From the NCBI RefSeq assembly GCF_900101505.1, contig NZ_FMZI01000011.1, positions 120,519 to 184,518 of the forward strand: a stretch of 64,000 nt of DNA, given 5' to 3'. Source of the stretch: Antarctobacter albus (GTDB taxonomy: Bacteria; Pseudomonadota; Alphaproteobacteria; Rhodobacterales; Rhodobacteraceae). Below the pieces are notes generated by a model. That model saw only the letters and a list, made by a program, of their open reading frames with translations. It had not been told where the DNA came from and ran no database searches. A program made the translations under genes and the position numbers. This document shows, piece by piece, positions 47,895 to 56,664 of this stretch; the first letter of the stretch is position 1, and every line of letters begins with the position of its first letter.

Positions 47895-48758
47895 ATGAAA
47901 CCCGAAGTCACTGCCTTCTTCGACGACGCCACGAACACGATCTCTTACGTCGTGCGCGACCCCAATGGCACGTCCTGTGCCATCATCGACAGCGTTCTGG
48001 ACTTCGATTATTCGTCCGGCCGCACCGACACGAAATCCGCCGACGCCGTGATCGCCTTCGTCAAGGAAAAAGGCTACAAGGTCGAGTGGTTGCTGGAAAC
48101 CCACGTCCACGCCGACCACCTTTCCGCCGCGCCCTACATCCAGGAGCGCGTGGGCGGCAAGATCGGCATCGGCGACCGCATCAAGATCGTGCAGGACACC
48201 TTTGGCAAGGTCTTCAACGAGGGCACCGAGTTCCAGCGCGACGGCTCGCAGTTCGACCAGCTCTTCCAGGAGGGCGACTCGGTCCACATCGGGCAGTTGC
48301 GCGTCGACGTCCTGCATACGCCGGGTCACACGCCCGCCTGCCTGACCTATGTCATCGGCGACGCGGCCTTTGTGGGCGACACGCTGTTCATGCCCGATTT
48401 CGGCACTGCCCGCTGCGACTTCCCCGGCGGTTCGTCCGAGACCATGTATGACTCCGTGCAAAAGATCCTCGCCCTTCCGGACGAAACACGGATCTTTGTC
48501 GGCCACGACTACAAGGCCCCGGGCCGCGACGAATACGCCTGGGAAACCACCGTGGGCGAACAGAAAGCGACCAACGTCCATGTCGGCGAAGGCAAGACCA
48601 AGGAAGATTTCGTGCACATGCGCGACACCCGCGATGCCTCGCTGGCCATGCCCAAGCTCATCATCCCCTCGCTGCAGGTGAACATGCGCGCGGGCCAGAT
48701 GCCGCCGGCGGATGAAAAGGGCAACGTCTTTCTCAAGGTCCCGGTCAACAAGCTCTGA
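47895..48758 (+). CDS. MBL-fold persulfide dioxygenase-like hydrolase
   Basis: A 287-residue metallo-beta-lactamase-fold protein with metal motifs THVHADHL, HTPGHTPA and GDTLF, and a final His in FVGHDYKAP. It is of the ETHE1/Blh type, which oxidises glutathione persulfide to sulfite in sulfide detoxification. GGAGGG precedes ATG 47895. First gene of an operon with two YeeE/YedE proteins and a DUF442 protein, the known arrangement of BigR-controlled sulfide-response genes. Confidence 0.85.
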   Translation: MKPEVTAFFDDATNTISYVVRDPNGTSCAIIDSVLDFDYSSGRTDTKSADAVIAFVKEKGYKVEWLLETHVHADHLSAAPYIQERVGGKIGIGDRIKIVQDTFGKVFNEGTEFQRDGSQFDQLFQEGDSVHIGQLRVDVLHTPGHTPACLTYVIGDAAFVGDTLFMPDFGTARCDFPGGSSETMYDSVQKILALPDETRIFVGHDYKAPGRDEYAWETTVGEQKATNVHVGEGKTKEDFVHMRDTRDASLAMPKLIIPSLQVNMRAGQMPPADEKGNVFLKVPVNKL

Positions 48759-48877
48759 CCCTGACGGCACTCTGCGCGGGGGGCGTCCCTGCCTCCGCGC
48801 AGAGGCATTTTTCCGGCGAGACTTCCTCCCGTGGCGAACCGGGAGCGGGCCGGGCTGACAAAAAAGGAAACATACAC

Positions 48878-49303
48878 ATGCCTATCGACTGGATCTGGGG
48901 CCTGATCGGCGGAATGCTGATCGGCACGGGCGGCGCTGTCTACCTGTTGGGCAACGGCCGCATCATGGGCGCCAGCGGCATCATCGGCGGCCTCGTCGAT
49001 GGCTCGGGCTGGTCCACTGCCGCCGAGCGCATCGTCTTCCTGGTGGGCGTGGCGCTGCTGCCGGTGCTGCTGATGCCCTTCTACCGTGCGGTGGATACGC
49101 ATATCACCGACAACTACACGGTTCTGGTGGCCGCCGGCCTGCTGGTCGGGATCGGCACGCGCATCGCGAACGGCTGCACCTCGGGGCACGGCGTCTGTGG
49201 CATGTCCCGGCTGTCGGTGCGCGGGATCGTGGCCACCTGCTGCTACATCCTTGCCGGCGGCCTTGGCGTCGTCCTCTTCCGCCACATCCTTGGAGTGATC
49301 TGA
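48878..49303 (+). CDS. YeeE/YedE-family transport protein, first half
   Basis: A 141-residue integral membrane protein with four likely spans (WIWGLIGGMLIGTGGAVYLL, RIVFLVGVALLPVLLM, YTVLVAAGLLVGIGTRIANG, CCYILAGGLGVVLFRHI). It has the YeeE signature ANGCTSGHGVCG with cysteines implicated in thiosulfate or sulfur import. Works with the next gene as the two halves of one transporter (pmpA/pmpB arrangement). Confidence 0.85.
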   Translation: MPIDWIWGLIGGMLIGTGGAVYLLGNGRIMGASGIIGGLVDGSGWSTAAERIVFLVGVALLPVLLMPFYRAVDTHITDNYTVLVAAGLLVGIGTRIANGCTSGHGVCGMSRLSVRGIVATCCYILAGGLGVVLFRHILGVI

Positions 49304-49304
49304 C

Positions 49305-49742
49305 ATGGCACGACTTCTTGTTGCATTCCTTGCCGGCGGGCTGTTCGGCGCCGGGCTTTTCATCTCGGGCATGACCGACACCACCAAGGTGCAGGGCTGG
49401 CTGGACGTCTTCGGCAACTGGGACCCGACGCTGGCCTTTGTCATGGGCGGCGCCATGATCCCGATGGCCATTGCCTGGCTCATCCGCCGCCGCCGCACGA
49501 CCTCGCTGACCGGCTTGCCGCTGCCGCCGGCGCCGTCGAAGGAAATCGACGGCAAGCTGATCCTCGGCTCTGTCATGTTCGGGATCGGCTGGGGACTCGT
49601 CGGGCTCTGCCCCGGCCCCTCGATCGCCTCGCTCAGCTATGGCGGCCCGGGTCTCTATGCCTTCCTCGTTGCGATGATCGGCGGGATGCTGATTGCACCG
49701 ATGCTGCGCGCGCGTCTGGACAGGGCCGTTCCGGCGGAATAA
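49305..49742 (+). CDS. YeeE/YedE-family transport protein, second half (DUF6691)
   Basis: A 145-residue membrane protein with about four spans (LLVAFLAGGLFGAGLFISGM, FVMGGAMIPMAIAWLI, LILGSVMFGIGWGLVGLCPG, LYAFLVAMIGGMLIAPM). The GLCPGPS motif with a central Cys is characteristic. One base separates it from the first half, so both are co-translated. It would move a reduced sulfur compound across the inner membrane. Confidence 0.85.
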   Translation: MARLLVAFLAGGLFGAGLFISGMTDTTKVQGWLDVFGNWDPTLAFVMGGAMIPMAIAWLIRRRRTTSLTGLPLPPAPSKEIDGKLILGSVMFGIGWGLVGLCPGPSIASLSYGGPGLYAFLVAMIGGMLIAPMLRARLDRAVPAE

Positions 49743-49752
49743 ACCGAAAGCC

Positions 49753-50178
49753 ATGACACCACGCGTATTGACCGACCAGTATCACGTCTCTCCCCAGATC
49801 GACCCCGAGGATGCGGAGGCGATCAAGGCTGCGGGCTATGCCCTGGTCATCGACAACCGGCCCGATGCGGAGGTTCCGCCTTCGCATCAGGCCAACGCCA
49901 TGCGCCAGGCGATCGAGGCGCAGGGCCTGCGGTTCGAGGTGCTGCCGATCACGCATCAGACCATGACCGCGGAGAACATCCTGCGGCAGGCAGAGCTGAT
50001 CGCAGGTGCCAAAGGGCCGGTTCTGGCCTACTGCGCCTCGGGCACGCGTTGCTCGGTGATCTGGGCGTTGGGTCAGGCAGAGACGCTGGGCGCCGATGCG
50101 GTGATCGAGACGGCGGCCAAGGCGGGCTACAACCTTGCCGGGCTGCGCCCGACGCTGGAAACCCTGTCCAAGCCCTGA
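49753..50178 (+). CDS. DUF442/TIGR01244 sulfur-transferase-like phosphatase domain
   Basis: A 141-residue protein with the DSP-like fold and active-site loop CASGTRCSVIW (Cx5R-like). In other species this domain is fused to the persulfide dioxygenase as Blh, which supports a common role here. ATG 49753 follows ten bases after the previous stop. It probably transfers or senses sulfane sulfur. It ends the operon, before a terminator. Confidence 0.8.
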   Translation: MTPRVLTDQYHVSPQIDPEDAEAIKAAGYALVIDNRPDAEVPPSHQANAMRQAIEAQGLRFEVLPITHQTMTAENILRQAELIAGAKGPVLAYCASGTRCSVIWALGQAETLGADAVIETAAKAGYNLAGLRPTLETLSKP

Positions 50179-50191
50179 AGTGTTGAACGTC

Positions 50192-50222
50192 AGGCTCCCG
50201 CGTCCGCGACACGGGAGCCTTT
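50192..50222 (+). terminator. Terminator of the persulfide operon
   Basis: A stem AGGCTCCCG / CGGGAGCCT with an 11-base loop lies 14 nt after the stop and is followed by TTC. The U-run is short but the stem is perfect and GC-rich. Confidence 0.65.
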
Positions 50223-50292
50223 CATGTTGGCCCCGCGCCCCGTTAGTGCACCCCTGAACGATCGGCACGTGACTTCTTTTTGAGCACGCCGC

Positions 50293-51468
50293 TCAATCCT
50301 CCTCGAAATCGAAATCCAGTGGCGCGGCGTCAAAACCGTCCCCCATGTCGATCTCCGGCAAGGCGGCCATCGGTTCCCCGCCATCCTCCGCCGAGGTATC
50401 GCCCCCAAGGTCCGAGAAATCGAAATCGCCGCCATCGAAATCCATCGGCGGCAGATCGGGCAGTTTTTCCTCGGCAGGTTCAGCCACCTGCGGCAGGTCG
50501 GGCACGGCCGGGTCCACTGCCGCTGCCGCAGGCGCCTCATGGCCGAAACCCGCCTCCGGCGTTTCCGCAGCAGCAGGCATCCCCAGCGAGGCTGCTGTCA
50601 CACCCGTCGCTGGCCAGTTCAACCGCACCGCGCGCAACCCGTTCAACTGCCCCAACCGGCCACGCGCGACCAGGTCGCCACGACCTGCCGTCACCTCGAT
50701 CCTGTCCAGCGCATCCGGGGGCAGCGAGAGAAGGTCGCCGGGCTTCAGCGCCTCGGCCCGGCCCAACGGCAGGGTGATCCGGGCCAGCTTGGCATCCAGC
50801 CGCGCCGCCACCCGGCTCAACCGTTCCTCGTGCGGGCCGACGCCGCGCCCGGCCTCGGGCGTGTCCTGGCTCAGCTTGCGTTCGGGCAGGAAGAGCGTCA
50901 TCCGTCCGCGCCGCCGCCCCAGGGCCAGGTCGATCTCGGCCCGGAAGGCGCGATAGGCCGCCGCGTCAAGGATCAGCCCGGCGGCGCGCGAATCCTCCAG
51001 CATGGCGCCGAAACGATAACCATCCAGTTGCAGATGCAGCGGATGCCCCTGCATCGTGTCGGCCAGCCGGGTCAGCGCGCCGTCGATCAAGGGGGCCATC
51101 ATGGCCGCATCGGTCTGGGTCAGGATCCGGTCTTCCTCGACCGGCATCTGGGTGACTTGCTGGATGGTCTGCACCTCGACCACGCCGGTCAGCACCTGGC
51201 GGTCGACAGAGACGAGCCCCAGGGCGCCCTCCGGCCCGTCCAGCAGGATCAGCAGGTCGCGTTGGCCCAGCGCCTCGACCACCTCGTCCTGGTCGAGCAT
51301 CTCGACCGTGACGGATTGCGTCACCAGCGCCAGGTCCCAGAGCACATCCGCGGTGCGCGACAGCGCCCGGCGCAATGCCTTGGGCAGCGACATGCCGCGC
51401 GCCTCATAGGCGCGCTGAGCCGCCTGGGCTTTTTGCCCAAGTACGTCATTGCGTGCACCGTCAGCCAT
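50293..51468 (-). CDS. FliM/FliN-family flagellar motor-switch-like protein
   Basis: A 391-residue protein. The N-terminal half (SLPKALRRALSRTADVLWDL, then VTVEMLDQDEVVEALGQR) resembles the FliM middle domain. Residues ~225-295 form a SpoA/FliMN C-terminal domain (LARITLPLGRAEALKPGDLL, SLPPDALDRIEVTAGRGDLV). The last 100 residues are acidic and Asp/Phe-rich (FDGGDFDFSDLGG). Likely a flagellar C-ring component or relative; no other flagellar gene lies in the window, so the pathway is inferred from the domain only. Confidence 0.75.
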   Translation of the reverse strand: MADGARNDVLGQKAQAAQRAYEARGMSLPKALRRALSRTADVLWDLALVTQSVTVEMLDQDEVVEALGQRDLLILLDGPEGALGLVSVDRQVLTGVVEVQTIQQVTQMPVEEDRILTQTDAAMMAPLIDGALTRLADTMQGHPLHLQLDGYRFGAMLEDSRAAGLILDAAAYRAFRAEIDLALGRRRGRMTLFLPERKLSQDTPEAGRGVGPHEERLSRVAARLDAKLARITLPLGRAEALKPGDLLSLPPDALDRIEVTAGRGDLVARGRLGQLNGLRAVRLNWPATGVTAASLGMPAAAETPEAGFGHEAPAAAAVDPAVPDLPQVAEPAEEKLPDLPPMDFDGGDFDFSDLGGDTSAEDGGEPMAALPEIDMGDGFDAAPLDFDFEED

Positions 51469-51580
51469 GCAGAAAATCGCCCGTCATCAACTGCCTCCAC
51501 GGCCCGTTATCAGCGGATTTGGTTACCAAGCGCTTTAACGATCAGGAATTTGTTGAGAAAATCGACCCGGACAGCGCGCC

Positions 51581-54265
51581 CTATTGCGCCGCCATCTCCT
51601 GGCGCACCGGCAGGACCACGCGAAAGGCCGCACCACCTCTGTCGGCCAGATAGGAAATCTCTCCCCCCAGGCGCGTCACGATCTGCCGCGAAATCGCCAG
51701 GCCCAGCCCCGCGCCACCGGCCTTCTGATCGCTGACACGGGCGAACTTCTCAAAGATCACGTCCTGCGCCTCGGGCGCCACGCCCGACCCGTTGTCGATG
51801 AAATCCACCAGCAGCTGGCCGCGCGCATCCGTCACCACGATCTGCAATTCCGGCGCCTCGGCGTCGCAATACTTGCGCGCGTTGGAGATCAGGTTGATGA
51901 ACACCTGGCTCAGCCGCTCGACATCGGTGGTCAGCCGCACCTGTTCGCCCACCCGCCGCCGGATCACCCGGATCCCCGACCCGGCCTCGTCCGCCAGCGC
52001 CGCCGAAACCGCACGGTCAAGGATGTCCTCGAGCCGGCCCTCAGTGAGGTTGAGGTTCACCTGGCCGTTTTCCAGCACCGACAGGTCCAGCAGATCGTCC
52101 AGCAGCCGGGTCAGGCGCATCGCCTCGTCATGGATGATCGAGGCGTAGCGGTTCTGGTCCGCGCGGGTCAGGCCCTGGGTGTCGCGCAGGATCTCGGAGA
52201 AGGCGCGGATCGAGCTCATGGGCGTGCGCAACTCGTGGCTGATCTGGCTGAGAAAGGCATCCTTTTGCACCGACAGCCGCGTCAGCTTGTCATTGGCCCG
52301 GCGCAGCTGGGCTGCGGTGCGGCTCAGCTCCAGCGACTGCGCCTCCAGCCGGGCGGAATATTCCATCATCTGCGCGGTCTCGTCGGCCACGGCCATCAGG
52401 TCCTCGACCGAGACCATCGCCCCGCCGGTGATCTGGCCCACCATCGCATGGGCCGTCGCCGCCCCCACCGACCCGGCAAGTTCGCGTTCCAGCACCTGCA
52501 GGAATTCCGGCGTCGGCGCGGGCAGTTCACCTTCCAGCCCCTGCGCGCGCGCCTCTCGCAGGAACAGCGCCTGCGCTTCGTCGGGGCCGAGGATGCGCTG
52601 CGTCATGACCATCAGGTCCTCGCTCTCGGCGGTGCTTTGCAGCCAGCTGCGCGGCCCCGCCCCCGCCGCCCGGGCCGAGACGAACTGCGCCCCCTGCAAC
52701 CGTTCCAGCGGCGAAGCGGCACTGAACAGCGACCCCCCGACAAAGGCCAGAGTGTTCAGCAGCAGGCTCCAGAACACGGCATGCAGCAGCTTGTCGTCGA
52801 AACTGACACCGAAGAGCGCCTCTGGCCGCAGCAGGGTGATGCCAAGCGGGCCATCGGCGAACCAGCTTGCGGGCAAAACCGTGCCGGGGCCGAAACTCGG
52901 CAGGTACAGCGTGTAGACCCAGATCGAGAACCCCGCCGTCAGCCCCGCCAGCGCCCCCACGCGCGTCGCCCCGCGCCAGAAGATCCCGCCCATCAGCACC
53001 GGCAGCACCTGCGCCACCCCGGTAAAGGCGATCAGGCCAATGGCGGCCAGTTCCGTACGCCCCCCGGACAGCGCGTAATAGAGATAGCCCAGCAGCAGCA
53101 CACCCGCGATGGACAGCCGCCGCGACAGCAGCACCACGTTGCGCACATCGCCCGAAACGCTGGCAGTTCCTTCGCGCAGGCGCAGCCAGACCGGCATCAC
53201 GATATGGTTCGACACCATCGTCGACAGCGCGATTGCCGCGACGATGACCATCGAGGTCGCCGAGCTGAACCCGCCCAGGAAAGCAAGCAGCGCCAGCCCC
53301 TCCTGCCCCTGGCTGAGCGGCAGGGTCAGGACGAAGAGGTCGGGGTTCGATCCCTCGGGCAGCAGGTCGAGCCCGGTCACCGCGATCGGCACGATGAACA
53401 GGCTCATCGCCATGAGGTACAAGGGGAAGGCCCAGGCGGCCATGCGAAGCTGGGCGTCGTTGTCGTTCTCGACCACCAGCACCTGGAACATCCGCGGCAG
53501 ACAGAGGAAGGCCGCCGCCGACAGCAGCATGACCCCGGCCCAGCGCCCGTTGTTCACCTGCCATGTGCCCAGTTCCGAGGCGTCGATCCGCGCCAGCGTC
53601 GCGGCGACCCCGCCCGACAGCCCCCAGACCACGAAGACGCCCAGTGCCACCAGCGCGGTCAGCTTGACCACCGCCTCGACGGCGATGGCCATGACGACAC
53701 CGTGATGACGTTCATTGGCGTCCAGGTTGCGGGTGCCGAAGATGACGGTGAAAACCGCAAGCCCCGCAGCCACCCAGAAGGCAGTCAGGCTGTTGCCGGC
53801 TTCCTCGATCGGGACGGGTTCGGAGAACACCTCGACCGAGAGCGTCACGGATTGCAGTTGCAGCGCGATATAGGGCGTGGTGCCGATCACCGCCAGGATG
53901 GTGACGCCGATGCCCAGCAGGTTGGACTTGCCATAGCGGGACGAAATCAGGTCGGCGATGGAGGTGATGCGCTGGTTGCGCCCGATCCGCACCAGCTTGC
54001 GCAGGATCCACCACCAGCCCAGCATGACCAGGCTGGGGCCCAGGTAGATCGTCAGGTACTCGAACCCGTTGCGCGCCGCGCTGCCCACCGCGCCGTAAAA
54101 GGTCCAGGCGGTGCAGTAGATCGACAGTGACAGCGTGTAGACGATGGGCGCTCGCAGCCAGCGCACCCGCCCGCTCTGCGCCGCGCGCTCGGCGAAGAAG
54201 GCGACACCGAAGAGCAGCGCGACATAGGCGATCGAGATCGCCGCCAGCAGGTTCAGCGTGCTCAC
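51581..54265 (-). CDS. Hybrid sensor histidine kinase with Na+/solute symporter domain
   Basis: An 894-residue membrane kinase. The first ~500 residues form a 12-13-span SSS-family module (FYGAVGSAARNGFEYLTIYL, then the NSLTAFWVAAGLAVF region). Then comes a linker, a HisKA domain with the phosphorylatable His in FLSQISHELRTPMSSIRAF, and an HATPase domain (INLISNARKYC, DNGSGVAP, GGAGLGLAIS). Same architecture as CbrA, which couples substrate transport to gene control. GTG start overlapping the preceding small gene (GTGA). The response regulator is encoded two genes upstream. Confidence 0.9.
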   Translation of the reverse strand: MSTLNLLAAISIAYVALLFGVAFFAERAAQSGRVRWLRAPIVYTLSLSIYCTAWTFYGAVGSAARNGFEYLTIYLGPSLVMLGWWWILRKLVRIGRNQRITSIADLISSRYGKSNLLGIGVTILAVIGTTPYIALQLQSVTLSVEVFSEPVPIEEAGNSLTAFWVAAGLAVFTVIFGTRNLDANERHHGVVMAIAVEAVVKLTALVALGVFVVWGLSGGVAATLARIDASELGTWQVNNGRWAGVMLLSAAAFLCLPRMFQVLVVENDNDAQLRMAAWAFPLYLMAMSLFIVPIAVTGLDLLPEGSNPDLFVLTLPLSQGQEGLALLAFLGGFSSATSMVIVAAIALSTMVSNHIVMPVWLRLREGTASVSGDVRNVVLLSRRLSIAGVLLLGYLYYALSGGRTELAAIGLIAFTGVAQVLPVLMGGIFWRGATRVGALAGLTAGFSIWVYTLYLPSFGPGTVLPASWFADGPLGITLLRPEALFGVSFDDKLLHAVFWSLLLNTLAFVGGSLFSAASPLERLQGAQFVSARAAGAGPRSWLQSTAESEDLMVMTQRILGPDEAQALFLREARAQGLEGELPAPTPEFLQVLERELAGSVGAATAHAMVGQITGGAMVSVEDLMAVADETAQMMEYSARLEAQSLELSRTAAQLRRANDKLTRLSVQKDAFLSQISHELRTPMSSIRAFSEILRDTQGLTRADQNRYASIIHDEAMRLTRLLDDLLDLSVLENGQVNLNLTEGRLEDILDRAVSAALADEAGSGIRVIRRRVGEQVRLTTDVERLSQVFINLISNARKYCDAEAPELQIVVTDARGQLLVDFIDNGSGVAPEAQDVIFEKFARVSDQKAGGAGLGLAISRQIVTRLGGEISYLADRGGAAFRVVLPVRQEMAAQ

Positions 54266-54579
54266 GGGTCGTCACCCTCGGGCAGTGGCGATGTGTTGCG
54301 CGCGCCCCCCAGCAGGCGGACCAGCCGGGCCGCCGCCAGCGCAAGCCCCAACCAGATCCCGAAGATATAGACCAGCACGAGCGAGGCAGGCATCGGCGCG
54401 TCGGCTCCCCGCCACAAGAGCGGCAACCACCACAGCACCCAGCCCAGTAGGGGCAAGGCACAGGCGGCATCGATCAGGCGGCGGCGGCGAAAGCTCTGGC
54501 GTTCGATCTGGAACGGCGCATGGCGCGCAGGCGGCTTGCCCGGCGGACGCGGCGGCACGCCTCCGGGCGGGCGGGTCAT
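54262..54579 (-). CDS. Small two-span membrane protein between regulator and kinase
   Basis: A 105-residue protein with a basic Pro-rich N terminus and two membrane segments (LIDAACALPLLGWVLWWLPL and LVLVYIFGIWLGLALAAARL). It is fused by 4-nt overlaps to both the response regulator and the sensor kinase genes. It recalls the short membrane proteins encoded next to SSS-type transporters or kinases, which may help their assembly. Confidence 0.75.
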   Translation of the reverse strand: MTRPPGGVPPRPPGKPPARHAPFQIERQSFRRRRLIDAACALPLLGWVLWWLPLLWRGADAPMPASLVLVYIFGIWLGLALAAARLVRLLGGARNTSPLPEGDDP

Positions 54580-54944
54580 TGCGCCGACAGGGCCCGTACG
54601 GCGTCGAGCACCTCGGCGTTCGAGAAGGGCTTGGTCATGAAGCGGCTGGCGCCGGCACGCTCGGCCATCTCGCGGTCCTTGCTTTGGCCTCGCGCGGTCA
54701 GCATCAGCACCGGCAGGTCGGAATGGGCGGGGTCCTCTCGCAATTCGCGCAGGATGTCATACCCCGACCGCCCCGGCAGCATCACGTCCAGGATCACCAC
54801 GTCGGGCGCCCGGTCCCGCACGATCTGCGCGGCGTCGGTGCCGTTGGAATGGGTGTGCACCTGCCAGCCGTCGCGGGACAATATGAATCGGATCGCTTCA
54901 ATGATATTCGGCTCGTCCTCGATCAGCAGAACCTGTCCGCCCAT
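54576..54944 (-). CDS. Single-domain response regulator
   Basis: A 122-residue receiver domain: DE acid pair in LLIEDEPNIIEAI, phospho-acceptor Asp in VVILDVMLPGRSGYDIL, Thr in VLMLTARG, Lys in FMTKPFSNAEVL. There is no output domain, so it signals by protein contact or relays phosphate. First gene of the three-gene unit with the membrane protein and the SSS kinase, its probable partner. GGGGGAAG precedes ATG 54944. Confidence 0.9.
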   Translation of the reverse strand: MGGQVLLIEDEPNIIEAIRFILSRDGWQVHTHSNGTDAAQIVRDRAPDVVILDVMLPGRSGYDILRELREDPAHSDLPVLMLTARGQSKDREMAERAGASRFMTKPFSNAEVLDAVRALSAQ

Positions 54945-55007
54945 ATCTTCCCCCCGCATCCCGCCTCCCAGGTCTTTTTGCGCCTATCCTAAAGCAGGTG
55001 AGGTCAA

Positions 55008-55036
55008 GTCTAGGCGGTTATCGCAACCGGTGTCAA
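55008..55036 (-). promoter_or_regulatory. Candidate promoter of the kinase/regulator operon
   Basis: On the minus strand TTGACA (55031-55036) is followed after 17 bp by CTAGAC (55008-55013). It lies about 65 bp before the regulator ATG. The -35 is perfect, the -10 moderate. Confidence 0.45.
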
Positions 55037-55133
55037 AATACTGTTGTCGCTAACGCGGCGTTTTCTGACCCAGCGTAAGCCTTTGAGGTGTCCGGACTAA
55101 GGCCAAACCACCCACCAGACCGCCGCGTCAGGG

Positions 55134-56441
55134 TCAGCGCCGGGTCGAGGCCAGGATCGAGGGCTCACGCCGTCCCTCGCAGGATTCGCGCGGGCAGACC
55201 CGGCAGGCCACACCCAGTTGCGGCAGCGTCGCGGGCGGCTCTGTCCCCTGCGGCAGCGGACGCACCAGCATCTGCGCCTGGTAAAGTGGATCGGCATTGA
55301 CCGCCGGGCCGGCCTGCGGCGTGGCCAGGGCATCGGCCCAGAGCACGGCGCCGCTGCGCCCGACCTGCATCACCGGCCCGGCCAGGATCACATGCGGACG
55401 CGACAGCGCACGGTAGAGCGGCCAGAGCGGACAGGCCGCGCCGAACCGGGGCATCGGAAAATCCGGCAGCGGCTTGCGGTAGGTCAGCACGCCCGAGCTG
55501 TCGCAGATCGCAAGACCCACCGGGGTGGGCAGATCCTCGGGCGGCATGGCGGCAAGGCGGCGCATGATGCGGGCCGGGTCCGCCCCCAGCGCCGCGGACA
55601 GCGCCGCCGGATCGGGGCCATGCTCTTCGACCGCAGGGCGCAGCCGATCCAGCGGCAAAGCCTCGGCATCACTGGCATATCGGTCCAGCCAGCCCCGCAA
55701 GAGCCCGCGCGCCGGCCCTGACAATCCCCGGCCCAACTTGGCCAGCGCCGCGTCCAGGTCGGCCCCCGCCTCCAGTTCGGGCACCGTGTGCCCCGCCTTT
55801 TCCAGCGCCGCGTCCAGCTCCTCTTGCGGGGCGCCGGTTTCCAGCGGCGAGCTCTCGTCCGCCTCCAGGTAGGTGACAAGCCCCCGGCTGGTCTCGGCCA
55901 GGCGAGCACTGTCCTCGTAGATGTTGCGGTGAAAGCGCGCCTGCCATTCCGCGTCCACCTCCCCGGGTTCGGCCAGGATCGAGGCGGCGGACCGGATCGC
56001 CGTCACCGTCGACAGCATCTCGTGCAGCGAGGCCGCCAGGTGCGGGTCATGTGTCATACGGTCGTTCAATGTCTCGAGGCTGCGTTCCAGCTGGGCGACA
56101 CGGGTGCGGCTGTCGGCCAGCAGTTGCGCCCAGCCCGGAAAGCGCCCGGCGAATTCATCGACCCGGTCCAGTTCCGCCGAAACCTGCGGCATGTCGGCGG
56201 CAGCCTCGCGCAGCGAAGCGATCAGCGCGGCCCCCGCGCCTTCTGTCAGGGCGGCCGGCTCGACGCGCAGGATCTCGGCGATGGAAAGCAGCAGCTTGCC
56301 GCCGATTCTGCGGCGATTATGCTCGATAAGATTCAAGTAAGATGCAGAGATACCGGCCTTTCGGGCCAGATCGGCCTGTTTCATGCCGCGCAGCACCCGT
56401 CTTTCGCGGATTCGCGATCCCGTCAGTGTATCGCGAGGCAT
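55134..56441 (-). CDS. XRE-family short-chain fatty acyl-type regulator (DUF2083)
   Basis: A 435-residue regulator. Residues ~5-65 are an XRE helix-turn-helix (RRVLRGMKQADLARKAGISA, SYLNLIEHNRRRIGGKLL). The C terminus is the DUF2083-type domain, with LGVACRVCPRESCEGRREPS as a cysteine cluster. Relatives (RamB, PrpR, ScfR types) bind acyl-CoA or related ligands and control acetate, propionate and glyoxylate genes. AAAGGAAAG precedes ATG 56441. Divergent from the ABC transporter and acs genes, which it probably controls. Confidence 0.85.
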   Translation of the reverse strand: MPRDTLTGSRIRERRVLRGMKQADLARKAGISASYLNLIEHNRRRIGGKLLLSIAEILRVEPAALTEGAGAALIASLREAAADMPQVSAELDRVDEFAGRFPGWAQLLADSRTRVAQLERSLETLNDRMTHDPHLAASLHEMLSTVTAIRSAASILAEPGEVDAEWQARFHRNIYEDSARLAETSRGLVTYLEADESSPLETGAPQEELDAALEKAGHTVPELEAGADLDAALAKLGRGLSGPARGLLRGWLDRYASDAEALPLDRLRPAVEEHGPDPAALSAALGADPARIMRRLAAMPPEDLPTPVGLAICDSSGVLTYRKPLPDFPMPRFGAACPLWPLYRALSRPHVILAGPVMQVGRSGAVLWADALATPQAGPAVNADPLYQAQMLVRPLPQGTEPPATLPQLGVACRVCPRESCEGRREPSILASTRR

Positions 56442-56664
56442 GGGGCTTTCCTTTGCCGATTCAAGGGGTTTCTGCAACGCAACATAAACACCTTTACAGA
56501 ATACCGCTGTCTACTTTTCAGACGTTGACAAAAAAAGTGTTACTCGTAAAGCGCTTGTTGCGCAATTTTCCATCCCCCTGCCATACTGCATTTGCACAGA
56601 TGTGCGAACGCCCCCGAAGACTGAGGAGAATTCCGGGGCGGCTTTTTCGAAACGGGAGGATTTC
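56442..56664. promoter_or_regulatory. Divergent control region of regulator and ABC transporter
   Basis: AT-richer 223-bp region with a TTGACA (56525-56530) followed by TAAAGC 16 bp later, and a second candidate TTGCGC with CATACT 18 bp later nearer the transporter. Elements such as TTTGCACAGATGTGCGAA (56590-56607) form a dyad that could be the binding site of the XRE regulator. No single promoter can be fixed. Confidence 0.5.

Noticed and set aside
51584..54130. Plus-strand frame of ~850 codons
   Set aside because: Antisense shadow of the SSS-type histidine kinase.
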